64,000 bases of DNA from Chlorocebus sabaeus (Eukaryota; Chordata; Mammalia; Primates; Cercopithecidae): assembly GCF_047675955.1 (NCBI RefSeq), contig NC_132916.1, forward strand, positions 72,967,481 to 73,031,480, read 5' to 3'. A model generated the notes under the pieces. The model saw only the letters and a list, made by a program, of their open reading frames with translations, did no database searches and was not told the DNA's origin. Made by a program: the position numbers and the translations under genes. Shown in pieces: positions 35,441-50,200 of the stretch (position 1 is its first letter; each line of letters begins with the position of its first letter).

Positions 35441-38400
35441 AGAACACAGAGCTGTTTCTCAGAAAGCTTCTTTCCAGTTTTGAACGGAAGATATTTCCTT
35501 TTTCACCATAGCCCTCTATGGGCTTCCAAATATCCCTTTGCCAATTCCACAAGAACAGCCTTAGCGAAAGGCGTCCTGAAGGAAAAGATGTAACTCTGTG
35601 AGATGAATTAACAGAACACAGAGCAGTTTCTCAGAAAGCTTCTTTCCAGTTTTGAACGGAAGATATTTCCTTTTTCACCATAGCCCTCAATGGGCTTCCA
35701 AATATCCCTTTGCCAATTCCACAAGAACAGCCTTAGCGAAAGGCTTCTTTAAGGGAAAGATGTAACTCTGTGAGATGAATTAACAGATCACAGATCAGTT
35801 TCTCAGAAAGCTTCTTTCCAGTTTTGAACGGAAGATATTTCCTTTTTCACCATAGCCCTCTATGGGCTTCCAAATATCCCTTTGCCAATTCCACAAGAAC
35901 AGCCTTAGCGAAAGGCTTCTTGAAGGGAAAGATGTAACTCTGTGAGATGAATTAACAGAACATAGAGCGGTTTCTCAGAAAGCTTCTTTCCAGTTTTGAA
36001 CGGAAGATATTTCCTTTTTCACCATGGCCCTCTATGGGCTTCCAAATATCCCTTTGCCAATTCCACAAGAGCAGCCTTAGCGAAAGGCTTCCTGAAGGGA
36101 AAGATGTAACTCGGTGAGATGAATTAACAGAACACAGAGCAGTTTCTCAGAAAGCTTCTTTCCAGTTTTGAACGGAAGATATTTCCTTTTTCACCATAGC
36201 CCTCTATGGGCTTCCAAATATCCCTTTGCCAATTCCACAAGAACAGGTTTAGCGAAAGGCTTCTTGAAGGTAAAGATGTAACTCTGTGAGATGAATTAAC
36301 AGAACACAGAGCAGTTTCTCAGAAAGCTTCTTTCCAGTTTTGAACGGACGATATTTCCTTTTTCACCATAGCCCTCTATGGGATTCCAAATATCCCTTTG
36401 CCAATTCCACAAGAACAGCCTTAGCGAAAGGCTTCTTGAAGGGAAAGATGTAACTCTGTGAGATGAATTAACAGAACACAGAGCAGTTCCTCAGAAAGCT
36501 TCTTTCCAGTTTTGAACGGAAGATATTTCCTTTTTCACCATAGCCCTCTATGGGCTTCCAAATATCCCTTTGCCAATTCCACAAGAACAGCCTTAGCGAA
36601 AGGCTTCCTGAAAGGAAAGATGTAACTCTGTGAGATGAATTAACAGAACACAGAGCAGGTTCTCAGAAAGCTTCTTTCCAGTTTTGAACGGAAGATATTT
36701 CCTTTTTCACCATAGCCCTCTAAGGGCTTCCAAATATCCCTTTGCCAATTCCACAAGAACAGCCTTAGCGAAAGGCTTCTTGAAGGGAAAGATGTAACAC
36801 TGTGAGATGAATTCACAGAACACAGAGCAGTTTCTCAGAAAGCTTCTTTCCAGTTTGGAACGGAAGATATTTCCTTTTTTACCGTAGCCCTCTATGGGCT
36901 TCCAAATATCCCTTTGCCAATTCCACAAGAACAGCCTTAGCGAAAGGCTTCTTGAAGGGAAAGATGTAACTCTGTGAGATGAAATAACAGAACACATAGC
37001 AGTTTCTCAGAAAGCTTCTTTCCAGTTTTGAACGGAAGATATTTCCTTTTTCACCATAGCCCTCTATGGGCTTCCAAATATCCCTTTGCCAATTCCACAA
37101 GAACAGCATTAGCGAAAGGCTTCTTGAAGGGAAAGATGTATCTCTGTGAGATGAATTAACAGAACAAAGAGCAGTTTCTCAGAAAGCTTCTTTACAGTTT
37201 TGAACGGAAGATATTTCCTTTTTCACCGTAGCCCTCTACGGGCTTCCAAATATCCCTTTGCCAATTCCCCAAGAACAGCCTTAGCGAAAGGCTTCTTGAA
37301 GGGAAAGATGTAACTCTGTGAGATGAATTAACAGAACACAGAGCAGTTTCTCAGAAAGCTTCTTTCCAGTTTTGAACGGAAGATATTTCCTTTTTCACCA
37401 TAGCCCTCTATGGGCTTCCAAATATCCCTTTGCCAATTCCCCAAGAACAGCCTTAGCGAAAGGCTTCTTGAAGGGAAAGATGTAATTCTGTGAGATGAAT
37501 TAACAGAACACAGAGCAGTTTCTCAGAAAGCTTCCTTCCAGTTTTGAACGGAAGATATTTCCTTTTTCACCATAGCCCTCTATGGGCTTCCAAATATCCC
37601 TTTGCCAATTCCACAAGAACAGCCTTAGCGAAAGGCTTCTTGAAGGGAAAGATGTAACTCTGTGAGGTGAATTAACAGAACACAGAGCAGTTTCTCAGAA
37701 AGCTTCTTTCCAGTTTTGAACAGAAGATATTTCCTTTTTCACCATAGCCCTCTATGGGCTTCCAAATATCCCTTTGCCAATTTCACAAGAACAGCATTAG
37801 AGAAAGGCTTCTTGAAGGGAAAGATGTAACTCTGTGAGATGAATTAACAGAACACAGAGCAGTTTCTAAGAAAGCTTCTTTCCAGTTTTGAACGGAAGAT
37901 ATTTCCTTTTTCACCATAGCCCTCTATGGGCTTCCAAATATCCCTTTGCCAATTCCAAAAGAACAGCCTTAGCGAAAGGCTTCTTGAAGGGAAAGATGTA
38001 ACTCTGTGAGATGAATTAACAGAACACAGAGCAGTTTCTCAGAAAGCTTCTTTCCAGTTTTGAACGGAAGATATTTTCTTTTTCACCACAGCCCTCTAAG
38101 GGCTTCCAAATATCCCTTTGCCAATTCCACAAGAACAGCCTTAGCGAAAGGCTTCTTGAAGGGAAAGATGTAACTCTGTGAGATGAATTAACAGAACACA
38201 GAGCAGTTTCTCAGAAAGCTTCTTTCCAGTTTGGAACGGAAGATATTTCCTTTTTCACCATAGCCCTCTATGGGCTTCCAAATATCCCTTTGCCAATTCC
38301 ACAAGAACATCCTTAGCGAAAGGATTCTTGAAGCAAAAGATGTAACTCTGTGAGATGAATTAGCAGAACACAGAGCAGTTTCTCAGAAAGCTTCTTTCCA

Positions 38401-39520
38401 GTTTTGAACGGAAGATATTTCCTTTTTCACCATAGCCCGCTATGGGCTTCTAAATATCCCTTTGCCAATTCCACAAGAACAGCCTTAGCGAAAGGCTTCT
38501 TGAAGGGAAAGATGTAACTCTGTGAGATGAATTAACAGAACACAGAGCAGTTTCTCAGAAAGCTTCTTTCCAGTTTTGAACGGAAGATATTTCCTTTTTC
38601 ACCATAGCCCTCTATGGGCTTCCAAATATCCCTTTGCCAATTCCACAAGAACAGCCTTAGCGAAAGGCTTCCTGAAGGGAAAGATGTAACTCTGTGAGAT
38701 GAATTAACAGAACACAGAGCAGTTTCTCAGAAAGCTTCCTTCCAGTTTTGAACGGAAGATATTTCCTTTTTCACCATAGCCCTCTATGGGCTTCCAAATA
38801 TCCCTTTGCCAATTCCACAAGAACAGCCTTAGCGAAAGGCTTCTTGAAGGGAACGATGTAACTCTGTGAGATGAATTAAGAGAACACAGAGCAGTTTCTC
38901 AGAAAGCTTCTTTCCAGTTTTGAACGGAAGATATTTCCTTTTTCACCATAGCCCTCTATGGGCTTCCAAATATCCCTTTGCCAATTCCACAAGAACAGTC
39001 TTAGCGAAAGGCTTCCTGAAGGGAAAGATGTAACTCTGTGAGATGAATTAACAGAACACAGAGCAGTTTCTCAGAAAGCTTCCTTCCAGTTTTGAACGGA
39101 AGATATTTCCTTTTTCCCCATAGCCCTCTATGGGCTTCCAAATATCCCTTTGCCAATTCCTCAAGAACAGCCTTAGCGAAAGGCTTCTTGAAGGGAACGA
39201 TGTAACTCTGTGAGCTGAATTCACAGAACACAGAGCAGTTTCTCAGAAAGCTTCTTTCCAGTTTTGAACGGAAGATATTTCCTTTTTCACCGTAGCCCTC
39301 TATGGGCTTCCAAATATCCCTTTGCCAATTCCACAAGAACAGCCTTAGCGAAAGGCTTCTTGAAGGGAAAGATGTAACTCTGTGAGATGAATTAACAGAA
39401 CACAGAGCAGTTTCTCAGAAAGCTTCTTTCCAGTTTTGAACGGAAGATATTTCCTTTTTCACCATAGCCCTCTATGGGCTTCCAAATATCCCTTTGCCAA
39501 TTCCACAAGAACAGCCTTAG
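35440..39520 (-). repeat. Mosaic alphoid monomers (20-mer and 26-mer related copies)
   Basis: 36.7-37.1 kb matches 33.27-33.66 kb at 3440 bp (20 monomers). 37.2-38.0 kb matches 41.7-42.5 kb at 4472 bp (26 monomers): GTAATTCTG 37482/41954, GTGAGGTGAATT, GAACAGAAG, CATTAGAGAAAGG and TCTAAGAAAGC. Near 39.0-39.3 kb a GAATTCAC monomer pair resembles 43.3-43.6 kb at 4300 bp. No non-satellite sequence is seen. Confidence 0.65.
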
Positions 39521-42500
39521 CGAAAGGCTTCCTGAAGGGAAAGATGTAACTCTGTGAGATGAATTAACAGAACACAGAGCAGTTTCTCAGAAAGCTTCCT
39601 TCCAGTTTTCAACGGAAGATATTTCCTTTTTCCCCATAGCCCTCTATGGGCTTCCAAATATCCCTTTGCCAATTCCACAAGAACAGCATTAGCGAAAGGC
39701 TTCTTGAAGGGAAAGATGTAACTCTGTGAGATGAATTAACAGAACACAGAGCAGTTTCTCAGAAAGCTTCTTTCCAGTTTTGAACGGAAGATATTTCCTT
39801 TTTCACCATAGCCCTCTAACGGCTTCCAAATATCCCTTTTCCAATTCCACAAGAACAGACATAGCGAAAGGCTTCTTGAAGGGAAAGATGTAACTCTGTG
39901 AGATGAATTAACAGAACACAGAGCAGTTTCTCAGAAAGCTTCTTTCCAGTTTTGAACGGAACATATTTCCTTTTTCACCATAGCCCTCTAAGGGCTTCCA
40001 AATATCCCTTTGCCAATTCCACAAGAACAGCCTTAGCGAAAGGCTTCTTGAAGGGAAAGTTGTAACTCTGTGAGATGAATTCACAGAACACAGAGCAGTT
40101 TCTCAGAAAGCTTCTTTCCAGTTTTGAACGGAAGATATTTCCTTTTTCACCATAGCCCTCTATGGGCTTCCAAATATCCCTTTGCCAATTCCACAAGAAC
40201 AGCCTTAGCGAAAGGCTTCTTGAAGGGAAAGATGTATCTCTGTGAGATGAATTAACAGAACACAGAGCGGTTTCTCAGAAAGCTTCTTTCCAGTTTTGAA
40301 CGGAAGATATTTCCTTTTTCACCATAGCCCTCTAAGGGCTTCCAAATATCCCTTTGCCAATTCCACAAGAACAGCCTTAGCGAAAGGCTTCTTGAAGGGA
40401 AAGATGTAACTCTGTGAGATGAATTAACAGAACACAGAGCAGTTTCTCAGAAAGCTTCTTTCCAGTTTTGAACGGAAGATATTTCCTTTTTCACCATAGC
40501 CCTCTATGGGCTTCCAAATATCCCTCTGCCAATTACACAAGAACAGCCTTAGCGAAAGGCTTCTTGAAGGGAAAGATGTAACTCTGTGAGATGAATTCAC
40601 AGAACACAGAGCAGTTTCTCAGAAAGCTTCTTTCCAGTTTTGAACGGAAGATATTTCCTTTTTCACCATAGCCCTCTATGGGCTTCCAAATATCCCTTTG
40701 CCAATTCCACAAGAACAGCCTTAGCGAAAGGCTTCTTGAAGGGAAAGATGTAACTCTGTGAGATGAATTAACAGAACACAGAGCAGTTTCTCAGAAAGCT
40801 TCTTTCCATTTTGGAACGGAAGATATTTCCTTTTTCACCATAGCCCTCTATGGGCTTCCAAATATCCCTTAGCCAATTCCACAAGAACAGCCTTAGCGAA
40901 CGGCTTCTTGAAGGGAAAGATGTAACACTGTGAGATGAATTAACAGAACACAGAGCAGTTTCTCAGAAAGCTTCTTTCCAGTTTTGAACGGAAGATATTT
41001 CCTTTTTCATCATAGCCCTCTATGGGCTTCCAAATATCCCTTTGCCAATTCCACAAGAACAGCCTTAGCGAAAGGCTTCTTGAAGGGATAGATGTAACTC
41101 TGTGAGATGAATTCACAGAACACAGAGCAGTTTCTCAGAAAGCTTCTTTCCAGTTTTGAACGGAAGATATTTCCTTTTTCACCGTAGCCCTCTATGGGCT
41201 TCCAAATATCCCTTTGCCAATTCCACAAGAACAGCCTTAGCGAAAGGCTTCTTGAAGGGAAAGATGTAACTCTGTGAGATGAATTAACAGAACACAGAGC
41301 AGTTTCTCAGAAAGCTTCTTTCCAGTTTGGAACGGAAGATATTTCCTTTTTCACCATAGCCCTCTATGGGCTTCCAAATATCCCTTTGCCAATTCCACAA
41401 GAACAGCCTTAGCGAAAGGCTTCCTGAAGGGAAAGATGTAACTCTGTGAGATGAATTAACAGAACACAGAGCAGTTTCTCAGAAATCTTCCTTCCAGTTT
41501 TCAACGGAAGATATTTCCTTTTTCCCCATAGCCCTCTATGGGCTTCCAAATATCCCTTTGCCAATTCCACAAGAACAGCATTAGCGAAAGGCTTCTTGAA
41601 GGGAAAGATGTAACTCTGTGAGATGAATTAACAGAACACAGAGCAGTTTCTCAGAAAGCTTCTTTCCAGTTTTGAACGGAAGATATTTCCTTTTTCACCG
41701 TAGCCCTCTACGGGCTTCCAAATATCCCTTTGCCAATTCCCCAAGAACAGCCTTAGCGAAAGGTTTCTTGAAGGGAAAGATGTAACTCTGTGAGATGAAT
41801 TAACAGAACACAGAGCAGTTTCTCAGAAAGCTTCTTTCCAGTTTTGAACGGAAGATATTTCCTTTTTCACCATAGCCCTCTATGGGCTTCCAAATATCCC
41901 TTTGCCAATTCCCCAAGAACAGCCTTAGCGAAAGGCTTCTTGAAGGGAAAGATGTAATTCTGTGAGATGAATTAACAGAACACAGAGCAGTTTCTCAGAA
42001 AGCTTCCTTCCAGTTTTGAACGGAAGATATTTCCTTTTTCACCATAGCCCTCTATGGGCTTCCAAATATCCCTTTGCCAATTCCACAAGAACAGCCTTAG
42101 CGAAAGGCTTCTTGAAGGGAAAGATGTAACTCTGTGAGGTGAATTAACAGAACACAGAGCAGTTTCTCAGAAAGCTTCTTTCCAGTTTTGAACAGAAGAT
42201 ATTTCCTTTTTCACCATAGCCCTCTATGGGCTTCCAAATATCCCTTTGCCAATTTCACAAGAACAGCATTAGAGAAAGGCTTCTTGAAGGGAAAGATGTA
42301 ACTCTGTGAGATGAATTAACAGAACACAGAGCAGTTTCTAAGAAAGCTTCTTTCCAGTTTTGAACGGAAGATATTTCCTTTTTCACCATAGCCCTCTATG
42401 GGCTTCCAAATATCCCTTTGCCAATTCCACAAGAACAGACTTAGCGAAAGGCTTCTTGAAGGGAAAGATGTAACTCTGTGAGATGAATTAACAGAACACA

Positions 42501-43660
42501 GAGCAGTTTCTCAGAAAGCTTCTTTCCAGTTTTGAACGGAAGATATTTCCTTTTTCACCATAGCCCTCTATGGGCTTCCAAATATCCCTTTGCCAATTCC
42601 ACAAGAACAGCCTTAGCGAAATGCTTCTTGAAGGGAAAGATGTAACTCTGTGAGATGAATTAACAGAACACAGAGCAGTTTCTCAGAAAGCTTCTTTCCA
42701 TTTTGGAACGGAAGATATTTCCTTTTTCACCATAGCCCTCTATGGGCTTCCAAATATCCCTTTGCCAATTCCACAAGAACAGCCTTAGCGAAAGGCTTCT
42801 TGAAGGGAAAGATGTAACTCTGTGAGATGAATTAACAGAACACAGAGCAGTTTCTCAGAAAGCTTCTTTCCAGTTTTGAACGGAAGATATTTCCTTTTTC
42901 ACCATAGCCCTCTATGGGCTTCCAAATATCCCTTTGCCAATTCCACAAGCACAGCCTTAGCGAAAGGCTTCTTGAAGGGAAAGATGTAACTCTGTGAGAT
43001 GAATTAACAGAACACAGAGCAGTTTCTCAGAAAGCTTCTTTCCAGTTTTGAACGGAAGATATTTCCTTTTTCACCATAGCACTCTATGGGCTTCCAAATA
43101 TCCCTTTGCCAATTCCACAAGAACAGCCTTAGCGAAAGGCTTCCTGAAGGGAAAGATGTAACTCTGTGAGATGAATTAACAGAACACAGAGCAGTTTCTC
43201 AGAAAGCTTCTTTCCAGTTTTGAACGGAAGATATTTCCTTTTTCACCATAGCCCTCTATGGGCTTCCAAATATCCCTTTGCCAATTCCACAAGAACAGAC
43301 TTAGCGAAAGGCTTCCTGAAGGGAAAGATGTAACTCTGTGAGATGAATTAACAGAACACAGAGCAGTTTCTCAGAAAGTTTCCTTCCAGTTTTCAACGGA
43401 AGATATTTCCTTTTTCCCCATAGCCCTCTATGGGCTTCCAAATATCCCTTTGCCAATTCCACAAGAACAGCATTAGCGAAAGGCTTCTTGAAGGGAAAGA
43501 TGTAACTCTGTGAGATGAATTCACAGAACACAGAGCAGTTTCTCAGAAAGCTTCTTTCCAGTTTGGAACGGAAGATATTTCCTTTTTCACCATAGCCCTC
43601 TATGGGCTTCCAAATATCCCTTTGCCAATTCCACAAGAACAGCCTTAGCGAAAGGCTTCC
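39520..43660 (-). repeat. Large block recurring at ~59.3-63.4 kb, left copy
   Basis: Markers match at +19772: GCTTCCTTCC with TTCAACGG (39594/59366), ACAGACATAGCG, CTCTAACGGC, GAACATATTT, GGGAAAGTTG, GTATCTCTG, AAATCTTCCTT, AAGCACAGCC and TAGCACTCT. Internally, CCATTTTGG (40806) and GGGATAGATG (~41085) are 283 bp apart, one monomer more than in the right copy. Conversely the CCAATTACAC monomer is single here and double there. Confidence 0.78.
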
Positions 43661-43775
43661 TGAAGGGAAAGATGTAACTCTGTGAGATGAATTAACAGAA
43701 CACAGAGCAGTTTCTCAGAAAGCTTCTTTCCAGTTTTGAACGGAAGATATTTCCTTTTTCACCGTAGCCCTCTAC

Positions 43776-46700
43776 GGGCTTCCAAATATCCCTTTGCCAA
43801 TTCCCCAAGAACAGCCTTAGCGAAAGGCTTCTTGAAGGGAAAGATGTAATTCTGTGAGATGAATTAACAGAACACAGAGCAGTTTCTCAGAAAGCTTCTT
43901 TCCAGTTTTGAACGGAAGATATTTCCTTTTTCACCATAGCCCTCTATGGGCTTCCAAATATCCCTTTGCCAATTCCACAAGAACAGCCTTAGCGAAAGGC
44001 TTCTTGAAGGGAAAGATGTAACTCTGTGAGATGAATTAACAGAACACAGAGCAGTTTCTCAGAAAGCTTCTTTCCATTTTGGAACGGAAGATATTTCCTT
44101 TTTCACCGTAGCCCTCTATGGGCTTCCAAATATCCCTTTGCCAATTCCACAAGAACAGCCTTAGCGAAAGGCTTCTTGAAGGGAAAGATGTAACCCTGTG
44201 AGATGAATTAACAGAACACAGAGCAGTTTCTCAGAAAGCTTCTTTCCATTTTGGAACGGAAGATATTTCCTTTTTCACCATAGCCCTCTATGGGCTTCCA
44301 AATATCCCATTGCCAATTCCACAAGAACAGCCTTAGCGAAAGGATTCTTGAAGGGAAAGATGTAACTCTGTGAGATGAATTCACAGAACACAGAGCAGTT
44401 TCTCAGAAAGCTTCTTTCCAGTTTTGAACGGAAGATATTTCCTTTTTCACCATAGCCCTCTATGGGCTTCCAAATATCCCTTTGCCAATTCCACAAGAAC
44501 AGCCTTAGCGAAAGGCTTCTTAAAGGGAAAGATGTAACTCTGTGAGATGAATTCACCGAACACAGAGCAGTTTCTCAGAAAGCTTCTTTCCGGTTTGAAA
44601 GGAAGATATTTCCTTTTTCACCATAGCCCTCTATGGGCTTCCAAATATCCCTTTGCCAATTCCACAAGAACAGGTTTAGCGAAAGGCTTCTGCAAGGGAA
44701 AGATGTAACTCTGTGAGATGAATTAACAGAACACAGAGCAGTTTCTCAGAAAGCTTCTTTCCAGTTTTGAACGGAAGATATTTCCTTTTTCACCATAGCC
44801 CTCTATGGGCTTCCAAATATCCCTCTGCCAATTCCACAAGAACAGCCTTAGCGAAAGGCTTCTTGAAGGGAAAGATGTAACTCTGTGAGATGAATTAACA
44901 GAACACAGAGCGGTTTCTCAGAAAGCTTCTTTCCAGTTTTGAACGGAAGATATTTCCTTTTTCACCATAGCCCTCTATGGGCTTCAAAATATCCCTTTGC
45001 CAATTCCACAAGAACAGGCGTAGCGAAAGGCTTCTTGAAGGGAAAGATGTAACTCTGTGAGATGAATTAACAGAACACAGAGCAGTTTCTCAGAAAGCTT
45101 CTTTCCAGTTTTGAACGGAAGATATTTCCTTTTTCACCGTAGCCCTCTATGGGCTTCCAAATATCCCTTTGCCAATTCCCCAAGAACAGCCTTAGCGAAA
45201 GGCTTCTTGAAGGGAAAGATGTAACTCTGTGAGATGAATTAACAGAACACAGAGCAGTTTCTCAGAAAGCCTCTTTCCAGTTTTGAACGGAAGATATTTC
45301 CTTTTTCACCATAGCCCTCTATGGGCTTCCAAATATCCCTTTGCCAATTCCACAAGAACAGCCTTAGCGAAAGGCTTCTTGAAGGGAAAGATGTAACTCT
45401 GTGAGATGAATTAACAGAACACAGAGCAGTTTCTCAGAAAGCTTCTTTCCAGTTTTGAACGGAAGATATTTCCTTTTTCACCATAGCCCTCCATGGGCTT
45501 CCAAATATCCCTTTGCCAATTCCACAAGAACAGTCTTAGCGAAAGGCTTCCTGAAGGGAAAGATGTAACTCTGTGAGATGAATTAACAGAACACAGAGCA
45601 GATTCTCAGAAAGCTTCTTTCCAGTTTTGAACGGAAGATATTTCCTTTTTCACCATAGCCCTCTATGGGCTTCCAAATATCCCTCTGCCAATTCAACAAG
45701 AACAGACTTAGCGAAAGGCTTCTTGAAGGGAAAGATGTAACTCTGTGAGATGAATTAACAGAACACAGAGCAGTTTCTCAGAAAGCTTCTTTCCAGTTTT
45801 GAACGGAAGATATTTCCTATTTCACCCTAGCCCTCTATGGGCTTCCAAATATCCCTTTTCCAATTCCACAAGAACAGCCTTAGCGAAAGGCTTCTTTAAG
45901 GGAAAGATGTAACTCTGTGAGATGAATTAACAGAACACAGAGCAGTTTCTCAGAAAGCTTCTTTCCAGTTTTGAACGGAAGATATTTCCTTTTTCACCAT
46001 AGCCCTCTATGGGCTTCCAAATATCCCTTTGCCAATTCCTCAAGAACAGCCTTAGCGAAAGGCTTCTTGAAGGGAAAGATGTAACTCTGTGAGATGAATT
46101 AACAGAACACAGAGCAGTTTCTCAGAAAGCTTCTTTCCAGTTTTGAACGGAAGATATTTCCTTTTTCACCATAGCCCTCTAAGGGCTTCCAAATATCCCT
46201 TTGCCAATTCCACAAGAACAGCCTTAGCGAAAGGCTTCTTGAAGGGAAAGATGAAACTCTGTGAGATGAATTAACAGAACACAGAGCAGTTCCTCAGAAA
46301 GCTTCTTTCCAGTTTTGAACGGAAGATATTTCCTTTTTCACCATAGCCCTCTATGGGCTTCCAAATATCCCTTTGCCAATTCCACAAGAACAGCCTTAGC
46401 GAAAATCTTCTTGAAGGGAAAGATGTAACTCTGTGAGATGAATTAACAGAACGCAGAGCAGTTTCTCAGAAAGCTTCTTTCCAGTTTTGAACGGAAGATA
46501 TTTCCTTTTTCACCGTAGCCCTCTATGGCCTTCCAAATATCCCTTTGCCAATTCCCCAAGAACAGCCTTAGCGAAAGGCTTCTTGAAGGGAAAGATGTAA
46601 CTCTGTGAGATGAATTAACAGAACACAGAGCAGTTTCTCAGAAAGCTTCTTTCCAGTTTTGAACGGAAGGTATTTCCTTTTTCACCATAGCCCTCTATGG

Positions 46701-47214
46701 GCTTCCAAATATCCCTTTGCCAATTCCACAAGAACAGCCTTAGCGAAAGGCTTCTTGAAGGGAAAGATGTAACTCTGTGAGATGAATTAACAGAACACAG
46801 AGCAGTTTCTCAGAAAGCTTCTTTCCAGTTTTGAACGGAAGATATTTCCTTTTTCACCATAGCCCTCTAAGGGCTTCCAAATATCCCTTTGCCAATTCCC
46901 CAAGAACAGCCTTAGCGAAAGGCTTCTTGAAGGGAAAGATGTAATTCTGTGAGATGAATTAACAGAACACAGAGCAGTTTCTCAGAAAGCTTCTTTCCAG
47001 TTTTGAACGGAAGATATTTCCTTTTTCACCATAGCCCTCTATGGGCTTCCAAATATCCCTTTGCCAATTCCACAAGAACAGCCTTAGCGAAAGGCTTCTT
47101 TAAGGGAAAGATGTAACTCTGTGAGATGAATTAACAGAACACAGTGCAGTTTCTCAGAAAGCTTCTTTCCATTTTGGAACGGAAGATATTTCCTTTTTCA
47201 CCATAGCCCTCTAT
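43776..47214 (-). repeat. 20-monomer tandem duplication, copy 1 (3439 bp)
   Basis: Markers recur at +3439: GTAATTCTG 43846/47285, CCATTTTGG pairs, GGATTCTTG, GAATTCAC and GAATTCACCG, the 171-bp CCGGTTTGAAAGG monomer (~44590/48029), CAGGTTTAGCG with TTCTGCAAGG, CAGATTCTCAG, TTTCACCCTAG, AAAATCTTC, and CAGTGCAG. The left edge lies between a CTACGGG/CTATGGG difference near 43774 and the shared CCCCAAGAACAG that follows. Confidence 0.82.
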
Positions 47215-50200
47215 GGGCTTCCAAATATCCCTTTGCCAATTCCCCAAGAACAGCCTTAGCGAAAGGCTTCTTGAAGGGAAAGATGTAATTCTGTGAGATG
47301 AATTAACAGAACACAGAGCAGTTTCTCAGAAAGCTTCTTTCCAGTTTTGAACGGAAGATATTTCCTTTTTCACCATAGCCCTCTATGGGCTTCCAAATAT
47401 CCCTTTGCCAATTCCACAAGAACAGCCTTAGCGAAAGGCTTCTTGAAGGGAAAGATGTAACTCTGTGAGATGAATTAACAGAACACAGAGCAGTTTCTCA
47501 GAAAGCTTCTTTCCATTTTGGAACGGAAGATATTTCCTTTTTCACCGTAGCCCTCTATGGGCTTCCAAATATCCCTTTGCCAATTCCACAAGAACAGCCT
47601 TAGCGAAAGGCTTCTTGAAGGGAAAGATGTAACCCTGTGAGATGAATTAACAGAACACAGAGCAGTTTCTCAGAAAGCTTCTTTCCATTTTGGAACGGAA
47701 GATATTTCCTTTTTCACCATAGCCCTCTATGGGCTTCCAAATATCCCATTGCCAATTCCACAAGAACAGCCTTAGCGAAAGGATTCTTGAAGGGAAAGAT
47801 GTAACTCTGTGAGATGAATTCACAGAACACAGAGCAGTTTCTCAGAAAGCTTCTTTCCAGTTTTGAACGGAAGATATTTCCTTTTTCACCATAGCCCTCT
47901 ATGGGCTTCCAAATATCCCTTTGCCAATTCCACAAGAACAGCCTTAGCGAAAGGCTTCTTAAAGGGAAAGATGTAACTCTGTGAGATGAATTCACCGAAC
48001 ACAGAGCAGTTTCTCAGAAAGCTTCTTTCCGGTTTGAAAGGAAGATATTTCCTTTTTCACCATAGCCCTCTATGGGCTTCCAAATATCCCTTTGCCAATT
48101 CCACAAGAACAGGTTTAGCGAAAGGCTTCTGCAAGGGAAAGATGTAACCCTGTGAGATGAATTAACAGAACACAGAGCAGTTTCTCAGAAAGCTTCTTTC
48201 CAGTTTTGAACGGAAGATATTTCCTTTTTCACCATAGCCCTCTATGGGCTTCCAAATATCCCTCTGCCAATTCCACAAGAACAGCCTTAGCGAAAGGCTT
48301 CTTGAAGGGAAAGATGTAACTCTGTGAGATGAATTAACAGAACACAGAGCGGTTTCTCAGAAAGCTTCTTTCCAGTTTTGAACGGAAGATATTTCCTTTT
48401 TCACCATAGCCCTCTATGGGCTTCAAAATATCCCTTTGCCAATTCCACAAGAACAGGCGTAGCGAAAGGCTTCTTGAAGGGAAAGATGTAACTCTGTGAG
48501 ATGAATTAACAGAACACAGAGCAGTTTCTCAGAAAGCTTCTTTCCAGTTTTGAACGGAAGATATTTCCTTTTTCACCGTAGCCCTCTATGGGCTTCCAAA
48601 TATCCCTTTGCCAATTCCCCAAGAACAGCCTTAGCGAAAGGCTTCTTGAAGGGAAAGATGTAACTCTGTGAGATGAATTAACAGAACACAGAGCAGTTTC
48701 TCAGAAAGCCTCTTTCCAGTTTTGAACGGAAGATATTTCCTTTTTCACCATAGCCCTCTATGGGCTTCCAAATATCCCTTTGCCAATTCCACAAGAACAG
48801 CCTTAGCGAAAGGCTTCTTGAAGGGAAAGATGTAACTCTGTGAGATGAATTAACAGAACACAGAGCAGTTTCTCAGAAAGCTTCTTTCCAGTTTTGAACG
48901 GAAGATATTTCCTTTTTCACCATAGCCCTCCATGGGCTTCCAAATATCCCTTTGCCAATTCCACAAGAACAGTCTTAGCGAAAGGCTTCCTGAAGGGAAA
49001 GATGTAACTCTGTGAGATGAATTAACAGAACACAGAGCAGATTCTCAGAAAGCTTCTTTCCAGTTTTGAACGGAAGATATTTCCTTTTTCACCATAGCCC
49101 TCTATGGGCTTCCAAATATCCCTCTGCCAATTCAACAAGAACAGACTTAGCGAAAGGCTTCTTGAAGGGAAAGATGTAACTCTGTGAGATGAATTAACAG
49201 AACACAGAGCAGTTTCTCAGAAAGCTTCTTTCCAGTTTTGAACGGAAGATATTTCCTATTTCACCCTAGCCCTCTATGGGCTTCCAAATATCCCTTTTCC
49301 AATTCCACAAGAACAGCCTTAGCGAAAGGCTTCTTTAAGGGAAAGATGTAACTCTGTGAGATGAATTAACAGAACACAGAGCAGTTTCTCAGAAAGCTTC
49401 TTTCCAGTTTTGAACGGAAGATATTTCCTTTTTCACCATAGCCCTCTATGGGCTTCCAAATATCCCTTTGCCAATTCCTCAAGAACAGCCTTAGCGAAAG
49501 GCTTCTTGAAGGGAAAGATGTAACTCTGTGAGATGAATTAACAGAACACAGAGCAGTTTCTCAGAAAGCTTCTTTCCAGTTTTGAACGGAAGATATTTCC
49601 TTTTTCACCATAGCCCTCTAAGGGCTTCCAAATATCCCTTTGCCAATTCCACAAGAACAGCCTTAGCGAAAGGCTTCTTGAAGGGAAAGATGAAACTCTG
49701 TGAGATGAATTAACAGAACACAGAGCAGTTCCTCAGAAAGCTTCTTTCCAGTTTTGAACGGAAGATATTTCCTTTTTCACCATAGCCCTCTATGGGCTTC
49801 CAAATATCCCTTTGCCAATTCCACAAGAACAGCCTTAGCGAAAATCTTCTTGAAGGGAAAGATGTAACTCTGTGAGATGAATTAACAGAACGCAGAGCAG
49901 TTTCTCAGAAAGCTTCTTTCCAGTTTTGAACGGAAGATATTTCCTTTTTCACCGTAGCCCTCTATGGCCTTCCAAATATCCCTTTGCCAATTCCCCAAGA
50001 ACAGCCTTAGCGAAAGGCTTCTTGAAGGGAAAGATGTAACTCTGTGAGATGAATTAACAGAACACAGAGCAGTTTCTCAGAAAGCTTCTTTCCAGTTTTG
50101 AACGGAAGGTATTTCCTTTTTCACCATAGCCCTCTATGGGCTTCCAAATATCCCTTTGCCAATTCCACAAGAACAGCCTTAGCGAAAGGCTTCTTGAAGG

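Noticed and set aside
38431..38451. Possible CENP-B-like CCCG in CATAGCCCGCTATGGGC
   Set aside because: It is a single T-to-G change in the dyad loop. The bases around it do not match the remaining CENP-B core, so it is not a CENP-B box.
43301..43636. Open reading frames of 60-111 codons, mostly on the minus strand (longest here, also 39001-39336 and 63073-63408)
   Set aside because: They are translations of the satellite itself. The same residues recur at every unit, and since 172 is 1 mod 3 each monomer is read in a new frame until a stop. They lengthen only where GAATTAAC became GAATTCAC and the minus-strand TAA is lost. There is no promoter, no family match and no codon bias.
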